From contig NC_091112.1 of the NCBI RefSeq assembly GCF_024713975.1, forward strand, positions 8,145,501 to 8,209,500: 64,000 nucleotides of DNA, in the 5' to 3' direction. Of this stretch, positions 55,843-64,000 are shown one piece after another. The translations under genes were made by a program, and so were the position numbers. How positions within the stretch are numbered: the stretch's first letter is position 1; the number at the start of each line of letters is the position of its first letter. Origin of the DNA: Paralichthys olivaceus. Taxonomy: Eukaryota > Chordata > Actinopteri > Pleuronectiformes > Paralichthyidae. The notes under the pieces were generated by a model that was not told the origin of the DNA, searched no databases, and worked only from the letters and a program-made list of their open reading frames with translations.

Positions 55843-56703
55843 AACACACACAACTACACACCCACACACACAACTACACACTCACACACACAACAACACT
55901 CTCACACACACAACTACACACCCACACACACAACTACACACTCACACACACAACTACACACCCACACACACAACTACACGACCACACACTCACACACAAC
56001 TACACAACCACACACACAACCACACACACAACTACACTACCACACACACAACTACACAACCACACACACAACCACACACACAACTACACAATCTCACACA
56101 CACAACTACACACCCACATACACAACTACACAACCACATACACAACCACACACTCACACACAACTACACAACCACACACACACAACTACACAACCTCACA
56201 CACACAACGACACACACATTTGCACAACCACACACTCACACACACAACCACACACCAACATACACAACCACACAACTACACAACCACACACACAACCACA
56301 CACACAACTACACTACCACACACACAACTACACGGCCACACACACAACCACACACACAACTACACAATCTCACACACACAACTACACACCCACATACACA
56401 ACTACACAACCACATACACAACCACACACTCACACACAACTACACAACCACACACACACAACTACACAACCTCACACACACAACGACACACACATTTACA
56501 CAACCATACACTCACACACACAACAACACACACATTTACACAACCATACACTCACACACACAACAACACACACATTTACACAACCACACACTCACACACA
56601 CAACCACACACTCACACACACAACCACACACTCACATACACAACCACACCTTTACACAACCACACACTCAACCACACACTCACATACACAACCACACACA
56701 CAA
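55843..56703 (+). repeat. CA-rich minisatellite array, about 860 bp
   Basis: Variants of a (CA)n-ACTA/ACCA unit of 10-20 bases, for example CACACACAACTACACAACCA. It has internal higher-order structure: the block from about 56111 recurs from about 56387 (offset 276), and a CATTTACACAACCATACACT unit repeats with a 40-base period at about 56533 and 56573. A 321-codon His/Thr-rich frame crosses it (55799-56764), which is a by-product of the repeat. It lies immediately upstream of the pabpc1 promoter. Confidence 0.95.
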
Positions 56704-56752
56704 GTCTCATCTGGGACGAATAAATATAAATCACTCCTTCAATTTACCTATA

Positions 56753-56905
56753 ACCCAATCTTAATTTCAACCTTATCTTAACCTTACCCTTATTCTAACC
56801 TTAACCCAACCCTAACCTTACCCTTAGCCTAAATTCAACCTTATAACCTAACCTCAACCTTACCGTTAACCTAACCTTATCTTAATCTTAACCCAACTCT
56901 GTCCC
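56753..56905 (+). repeat. Degenerate telomere-like tract
   Basis: About 150 bases of CCTTAACC/CCTTACCC/CCCTAACC variants, for example ACCTTAACCCAACCCTAACC. No perfect vertebrate (CCCTAA)n stretch longer than about two units. It abuts the CA-rich array. Confidence 0.75.
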
Positions 56906-59807
56906 CAATCTGACACACCCACACACACTCCTAAACGGTCTACAGTCCTGCGGATGTCATGGGCTGGTCATGGGCCTTTTACTGAAGCACCACACGTGAC
57001 ATTCCTCATTTGATAAGCATGTAAGTTAATTCAAGGAACACACACACACATACAATTTAAGAAGTGTGGTATCCAGCCTTGAGGAACCTTATCATCTTTA
57101 ATCAAAGTGAGACAGAGCCTCGTTAGTTACCAGATTTGTTTTAGCCTTTACAGTAAAGGCTGTTGATCAAATCTATATTTCTCAAAAATGCCACTGTAAT
57201 GGACCTGCTGATGGAAGACTGGGCTTTGTAATGTGACAGATGCACTATTGCTCATGAATATGTGGTTAACAACAGCGTGAAGGCTGTGAAAAGAGAAAAA
57301 TAGATTTTAGCATTTGACATTTGTGCAAAAATGAAATGAAAATATGCTGCGTTGTCACTTCTCCTGTGAGTTAGGCTTGTTTTTTAGTCATGCAGGGTTC
57401 AACAAATCATTCCTGTGTCCGTGTGGAGGTGCATATCAAAATAATCTGGCCTGTCCACCATGAAATGAACATAAGATAAATATCTGTTAAGGTGGACAGA
57501 TCATGTGTCATGTTTTTTTTTTTCTCTCCTGATGCCTGACACGACAGATCCTTTCCCAGACTGCTTTTGAAAGGTCCAATAATGGATAGAGCAATTATTA
57601 CATTAATTATATATTAATCATAATAATGGGAAATTGCTCCATTGTATCTTTATGGAGTACATGCAGCACAACAAAAAGCCATCACCATTATCAGAGGGCT
57701 GTGTTGTCAGCAAAAGATTTATCAACCTTTATCAAGTTACCGTCTTTCTGACACTTCACATCAATCACACTGAATAAGATATTTTTTTTAATCCACCAGA
57801 AATCATGATATCAAGGATTCATAGAAAGAAAGCTGAATCTGCATGGCCTCTCTATTCTCGATATTAGTGTAGATTTTTATATTAGAGTTGCAACAGCTTC
57901 TGCCTTTGACTCTCTACCCAAAACAAACCTATTAGCAGAAGACAACAGTGTCTAACATGAATATAGAGGGGTATTATAGGGGTGTTTATAGTATTAATGC
58001 AGATGTAAATGTCTAAGAGATGAAGGGAGCAACAAGGACAAATATGATAGATTTGCCTGGAATAGTAGTATACATATCAAAAACATATTTTAGTTTTATT
58101 TCATTTTTTATCTCAAATAAATTTGTTTTGTTGTGTCTTAATTTTATTTTCTGCAATTTTACTTTACTGTGGTTTGTTCACTACTGGGGAAAATAAAAAC
58201 ATTTTTAGAAATTCAGATTTGTATCTTTAAAACAAAGACATTTCTGATTGAATAAATAACACAGGCAGACACTGACTGTTTACGTGATTGTTAACCTGAC
58301 TACATCCTGTGGTCACTGAGGATTTCTTCAGCTTGCATTATAAATAGTGTCAGAGGCCCAACTCGGTTTCTCATATGCTTTAATAATGTAAAAGCATGAT
58401 TCAACATGTACAGTTAGAAAAAAAGACAAACACCACACTTGATTTTGATGTTTTAATTCCACTCACATGAAAGCCAAATAAAGTACTCGGAGTGTAAGTT
58501 GCAAATTCTGAATCTAGCATCCCATCTTTATTTTTAAAACCAAGATCTGTAATTAGAAGAAACTCGCACTACTTTGTGACTTATGGTCACATCGTAGCTT
58601 TCTACTAAGTTTCAGTTTAAATTTAGAGTTGTTTAGTTGGTCTTTTCACAATGTTGTTTCAAGGAAGGAAAATGTTACCGTTTAACCACCTGGTTTAAGC
58701 TAAATGCTAAGCAAAACCTGCCAGTCTCAAAGCACACCTAACCCTCACACCATACTACTGAGAACACACACATACATACATTCCAGGAGTCAAATCAAGA
58801 GTCAAAGAGAATAAAATACACAAAATAAAGGAAAATACAAAAACACCTGAATAGAAAAGAGTAGAAAGCCACATATAAGCACATGGCCAAAGTATCTTAT
58901 GCACTGCTGAAAAGATAAAATATCAAAAGTTACAGTATTGAGCCATTTTATCAAGTTGTTCACTTTGTCTTCGGCTATCTATACCTTGTCATGTTGTATG
59001 GAAAAAAAAAAATGCAGGAAAATTATAGTCTGTACATTTCACTGAGAGTGACAAGATGTCTGTTAACATTGGAATGTAATCCTCTCAATAAAAATGCCAG
59101 CTGCAGTTTTCCCAAAGTGGCCATTCATTCAGAAAAATGTTCCCAACGCCCAAATGCACATAGAACCCAGAGCCAGAACATGTACCATCCATAACAATCA
59201 CTACCTGCTACACTGGACACAGACAGGCCCAAATACAAGCAATATGGTGATGGATCTTTACCAAGGTGAATCCCACCAGAGAACTCATTCATGGTGAATT
59301 CAAACTGCTATGACCACTTTTACAGTCGGTACAGTTTCTATGTCCAAGTGTCACAAATATTGAAAATGTTCAGTTCAAGTAAAAACACACATTTTATCAA
59401 AATGACAGTTTGAGGGCTTTTTTTGATTGTGTATTCCTGCAACAGCAGCAGTTTGCTACAGTAAATAAGATTAAAGAGAGTGGCGCAGATTTTAAATCTA
59501 AAGGGGTTTTTTCATTTGGACTGAACCACGAACAAACAAAATAAACATCCACTGACTCACACGATGAGTAATGTCCCAAAAGAAACAAAACACCAACAAA
59601 AAAATACCAGATCTATTCCAATCTTTTCTCTGTGGAGGTGCTCATACAATTAACACACACTTTAATGTATGCACACACATACTGTACTTTACACATCATG
59701 AGTGGAGTGTAACCATACATTATCTGTGCAGACACAACCACACACACAACTTAGGCTGGTGAGAGGTAAAAAATGTGTTTTTGTTTGTTTTCTTTATTCT
59801 CTGTCGT
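56906..59807. other. Spacer containing the 3' UTR of the 14-3-3 gene; no other gene seen
   Basis: The right part must be the 14-3-3 3' UTR, transcribed leftward from 59808. Candidate signals on the - strand are AATAAA at 58527-58532 and 58095-58100 and ATTAAA at 58379-58384. An AATAAA only ten bases after the stop (59793-59798) is too close to be the main one. No credible coding frame. Confidence 0.5.
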
Positions 59808-62799
59808 TCAGTTCTCAGTTGATTGCTCAGTCTGCCCTCCCTGCTCCCCCTGCTCTCCCTCGACCTCGCCTTCGCCTTCTCCTTCTCCCTGGGCGTCTGA
59901 CAACCACAGCTGCAATAAAGCACAGGATATTAGGATTAGCCCACACTCTTTAGTGATATTTACGCAAAAGTAATGCGGTACTCAATCTACATCAGTTTAG
60001 AAATGATGGGATAGTAGAAAGTGAGAGTGTAAGACACTGCTGACGAGTAGGAAATAAAAATGGGCACGTACTGTCAGATTGTCACGGAGCAGCTGCATGA
60101 TCAAGGTGCTGTCTTTGTAGCTGTCATCTTTGACAGTGTCCAGCTGGGAAACAGCATCGTCAAAGGCCTAGAGGAGAAAATAACAACATGAAAGATATCT
60201 TTAGTTGGTACAAGTCAAACAGTCAGGACTTATCAACCAATTAACCTAATATTACAATCAGCTCTAAATCGTAGTTTCATTTGTCAAATGTTAAAGTTTT
60301 GTTTAAAATAAGTTATATTACTGTCACGCCTGATCTCTTTTCTTTGCTCTTCTTCAATGAGCAAATATTGGACAGACGTGACAAAGTTTTGTTTAAACAC
60401 TCACAACAACCATGTTTTTCCTCATTATGATCTAAGTCATAAAAATTACTTCACAGCTCCAGGAAATGGGACCTTCCCAGTAGAATGTGAAGGCAGACAA
60501 AGAGCCATCAGTACTTCCAAAAACACATTTTCAACCACTTTCAATACAATTCTTCAGAGGACACACATTGAAACAAACAGATGAAAAATCAGTGAGAAAT
60601 ACAACAGGTTCTTACTTTTCTGGCCAGATCACAGGCAGAATCTGGACATTTGGCAATCTCATAGTAGAAGACGGAGAAATTCAGAGCAAGGCCCAGGCGA
60701 ATGGGATTTGTTGATTGCATTTTTTCATAGCTGATGTCCAAGGCCGCCTTGTAAGCTTCTTTTGAGCTTTCGATAATGGCTACAAGTAGAAAACATAAAG
60801 CAACATTTGAAATGGAAAACACAAGATTTATTTCAATATTTATACTTAACTTAAGGATGCAAAAGCAGAACTTTAACATACTGCTGCCTGTTCAACTCCT
60901 TCAAACTGCTCTAAATGTCTTGTATGGGTGTAGTTAATGATTCTTTTTAATTATTAATGTTATATTGTTACCCAGTTTTTATTTTAAATAACTAATTAAA
61001 ATTAAACTTACCAACATCAGTTCAATAAGAACTATCAAAAGCCATCTTGTACTTTCACTTTTTAGTTTGGTCTATTTCCCATTTTTAATGAGGTGGTGTT
61101 TAAGATCTATTCCACAGTCAGCCACGAGGGGGCGATCAAGAAGGTTTGGCTTCACATTGGGGGGCCATCATGTCATCCATCTTCTATATGGCTCCATGGT
61201 GCAAACCATTTTTTCACAGTCCACGTTTGAATTGGGCCAGTATTTTACAGTTAGTTATTTCAGTAACATGAATAACAAAGTGCAGAGACTGAAAAACAGT
61301 ATTAACCTCCTAATAATTAATGAAGTAGAATAGTTACTACTTCATTACTTACTACCCCCACTGATTCAGGACAGTTTATTCAGTGTTTGTTAATTATATG
61401 GATGCAAGACTGAAGGATCAAAGGTGAAAAACAACCCCAAAGGGATTATTGTGGGTTTCCCCATTGAGATTAAAAATTGAAATTATATTTTCAGTGGTGC
61501 TGAAAAACAATAACTCGAAATTAGGGAGGGGAAAAAAAAGGTCATCACCCAGGCAGTTCGGGTTACCACAGCCACTTGAAAGAAAAGATGAAACCAAAAA
61601 AAAACTAGCAGCCAGCACCATGGTTCCCCCTGTTTCCATGGTTACCCAGCAGCAGCCTCAACTGCATTTTAGCCAGCAGTTCTAGGTCAAGGACGGGGAG
61701 GTTGTCCATGTTCTGGCCTCAAACAACACCTGAAGCAAGCCTCTCCTCAGCTTAAAAAAGAGGCATAAATCAGCATTCAACAGATGTGTAACAGCCAATT
61801 ACCATAGAAACAAAGGGCCCAAACACTCAGCAGGGTGTGTTGTTCGGAAATGGCACAATTCAATATTTTGTGTGTGAAGCGTCTTGCACACTGCTCAGGA
61901 CCCCAAGGGAAGTAATTCCCTTGGTGCTGCTGACAACTTCCTTGAGTGAGGTGCCAGGTGGAGACTTGCAGTGTGTGAGACAGCAGCCGTTTGAGGACAA
62001 AGGCAGGTCTACTTTACTCACCTGTCTTATCTGATGCCACCTCAGCCAGGTAACGGTAGTAGTCTCCCTTCATCTTCAGGAAGAAAACTTTGCTGTCAGC
62101 CTCCACAGCTTTTGGGATCAGATGATTGTCGAGCAGATCCTGCAAGTGACAATTGTGCAGCATTAGTGTTGAAACTAAACGACACCAGGGGCCTGCACCA
62201 AGACAAAGCATTTGCTGGGTAACTTCAGATACAACTTCGGTTCTTCAGTCTTATGAAGCTAAGTTTAAGTTTGAGGTAACAGCTTAAAACCTGTCAATGA
62301 CCAAACTCCTGATTACTTGAAAACAAGAGTTATCGATTTACAGAATCCTGACAGGGACGAGAAGAGTTTAGGCCACAGAAAAGTGAGAAATACTACATGT
62401 CTGCAGATTTCTTAATAGATTAGTGGAATTGTCTTCCCACCCCTAAACTTTGATTGAGGCATTTACTCTCTCTACTTCCACCACCCCTCTTCACTGTCTG
62501 TGTCTTACCAGCACTTCCTTGCAGGTAGTATTCAGCTCCTCCTCAATAACCTTCTTGTACTTTGTGACCTCAAGGATTTTCCCTTCTTCAGTCTTCTGCT
62601 CAATGTCGGATATCACCCTCCAGGAGGACCTCTTAGCCCCCACCACGTTCTTGTAGGCAACAGAGAGGAGGTTGCGGTCCTCACTCTGGAGCTCCTCATT
62701 CATCTCTGCAACCGCCTTCATGGCTTCCGCCATGTCATCATATCGCTCAGCCTGCTCAGCCAATTTTGATCTCCGTACCAGCTGTTCCTTGTCTGCCAT
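59808..62799 (-). CDS. Divergent 14-3-3 protein of the zeta/beta type, 256 aa, 5 coding exons
   Basis: Dimeric phosphoserine/phosphothreonine-binding adaptor. Exons (- strand): 62799-62509, 62139-62022, 60779-60616, 60167-60072 and 59909-59808; a 3' splice site (CACACAG) five bases before the start codon implies a noncoding exon upstream. Phosphopeptide-pocket residues are kept: K50, R57, R126 and Y127 (YYRYL) and N170 ([12 protein letters not shown]). The signature [20 protein letters not shown] is nearly canonical, with K56 for Arg. There is no insert before SKVF, which separates it from gamma and eta and fits zeta/beta. Divergent points are [16 protein letters not shown] where most isoforms have a MQPTHPIRLG core, a shorter loop after ASDKT, and an acidic tail of Glu-Gly repeats ([18 protein letters not shown]) longer than in zeta. 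Position beside pabpc1 suggests a ywhaz-lineage duplicate. I leave the symbol blank because the isoform is unsure. Confidence 0.9.
61113..61202 (-). repeat. Family B repeat fragment in intron 2 of the 14-3-3 gene
   Basis: Read on the - strand it has AGATGGATGACATGATGG, AATGTGAAGCCAAACC and TTGATCGCCCCC, the left part of family B. Confidence 0.5.
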
Positions 62800-62804
62800 G
62801 GTTC

Positions 62805-63715
62805 CTGTGTGGGGTGAGGAAGGAAAGACAGAGGAGAGGGAGATGGGAAGGACAAAACAAAGGGGAAAGGAGGTGGATTAAGAAGACAGAAGAGAGACAG
62901 AGTAGGGGGAGGGCAGGAACAGGGATAAAATGAAAGGAAAAACATGAAGGGGGAGGGATTTGATCATTTTACTTGAATGCAGAAGGAATACAGATCATGT
63001 AAACATGATTTTCATACAAAATATTTCAAGCATGCATTTAAATTTGTGACTCAAGAATTTCTTAAATTATATTTTGGAATATATTTTATGATACAAAAAT
63101 GGCAATGAGTTAAAGGGAAATGTGTTTTTAATACTTTTTAATATATAAAACATCAAATGAACAAAAGATCCATGTTAGATGACTCAAAATTCAAAATACT
63201 GGGGAAACCAAATGGAATTTTGGCATGTTGGGGCAGGGTTGCAAGTAATTATTTGGTTAATTATAAATACATCTTATTATGTTCTATGAATCATTGGTCA
63301 TTTGGTCTCAAACCTCACTAGAAATCATAAAAGGTATGTCCTTCACAGTTCCCCTGAACACCCCTCAAAATAATACGTTTTTGGGGGGGTTTGACCAATC
63401 CCTCATACTGAACATCTGAATCTCAAAAATAAAGCCCTTGCAGATACATTAGATTTAATTATGTAAAAACAAGAGCAAGTTTTCAAAGCTGAAACCAAAT
63501 TATGTTTTTTGGCATGAATTATCAAACACTTATGTAAATCGCTTTATTACCTTTCTGTCATTTAATTAGCTTATTACACCTCATTAAAATTAAAATGCAT
63601 GAATGCACACCAGGTTGAATATAATTAAAAGAGAACCATAAGAGAAATGCAGATGAGGCAAAACAGATCATGTGTCAACTCGGTCCAGTTATACATTTCT
63701 GTTCTATGGAGACGT
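62805..63715. other. Upstream region of the 14-3-3 gene; no gene seen
   Basis: Positions 62815-62950 are strongly purine-biased (GA/GGGA-rich), so the 14-3-3 transcript strand is a long polypyrimidine stretch directly before the 3' splice site at 62804. The rest is AT-rich. The noncoding first exon and promoter should lie here or beyond the right edge. Confidence 0.5.
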
Positions 63716-63898
63716 TATAAACCAGTCAGACCCCTCAGGTCACCTGGGACGAATCTCTGTCTGTCCCCAGAGTCAAAGCTGCATCCAGTTTTTATGCTCC
63801 CCATGTGGAACACAATCCCAGAGAACTGCAGGTCTGCTGCACCTCTTAGTTTTTTTGAATCAATGTTGAAGACTTTCCTGTTTGCCACGACCTTTTAT
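63716..63898 (+). mobile_element. LINE-like fragment (C-terminal end of a reverse-transcriptase ORF)
   Basis: The + strand frame within 63647-63901 reads MLPMWNTIPENCRSAAPLSF followed by FESMLKTFLF. This resembles the conserved last residues of L2/CR1/Rex-type LINE ORF2 proteins (W-N-x-L-P, then a K-x-L-K-T-x-L-F end). Only this tail is present, so it is a short 5'-truncated relic. Confidence 0.5.
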
Positions 63899-64000
63899 TA
63901 AATGAAATAGTTAATCATTTCTTACACTGAATTGGTACTTTTACTATTATATATTTTTTTAATTCTATGAAACATTTAATTTCTTTTTTGTATTGTCTAA

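Noticed and set aside
55799-56764. 321-codon open frame, His/Thr-rich
   Set aside because: It is a translation of the CA-rich tandem array; two frames are open at once and composition is purely repeat-driven.
59793-59798. AATAAA (- strand) as the polyadenylation signal of the 14-3-3 gene
   Set aside because: It is only ten bases after the stop codon; 14-3-3 mRNAs usually have long 3' UTRs, and better-placed signals lie further left.

Overview
This is nuclear DNA from a ray-finned (teleost) fish. The genes are split into many short exons with GT-AG introns. One gene is a teleost-type apolipoprotein-like protein (14 kDa apolipoprotein / type-4 ice-structuring family). The spacers and introns carry short interspersed repeats of the kind found throughout fish genomes, plus long CA/GT runs. 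I saw no prokaryotic, phage, CRISPR or retroviral content.

Layout, left to right. Two tandem cysteine-protease genes of the cathepsin S/K group lie on the + strand (366-4242 and 5330-6934). After a 5 kb gene-free spacer, sv2a (synaptic vesicle glycoprotein 2A) lies on the - strand with its coding part at 12043-19614; a candidate 5' noncoding exon sits near 24.4-24.6 kb. sf3b4 (splicing factor 3b subunit 4) is at 26125-29953 on the - strand, and lix1l at 33485-40015 on the - strand. A small apolipoprotein/type-4 antifreeze-like gene is on the + strand at 45729-46924. A cytoplasmic poly(A)-binding protein gene (pabpc1 type) is at 48880-55156 on the - strand, with a readable promoter and 5' leader up to about 55745. 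An 860-bp CA-rich tandem array and a degenerate telomere-like tract follow. Last comes a divergent 14-3-3 gene at 59808-62799 on the - strand. A LINE-like tail fragment lies near the right edge.

I rebuilt all seven multi-exon coding regions by hand from splice sites and codon phase. Each closes in frame to a protein of the expected family length: 330, 328, 737, 395, 357, 124 and 633 residues. The 14-3-3 gene also closes, at 256 residues. None looks like a pseudogene.

The genes do not form one pathway. The order is a conserved-synteny block: cathepsins S/K, SV2A, SF3B4 and LIX1L are all in human 1q21, whereas PABPC1 and YWHAZ are neighbours in human 8q22. The window joins these two groups. 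The most notable regulatory feature is the pabpc1 leader, which has a TATA box, an inverted CCAAT box, a terminal-oligopyrimidine-like start and a long A-rich tract matching the known PABP autoregulatory element. I found at least four families of short dispersed repeats, each present two to four times in this window. I did not find a convincing new biological system.
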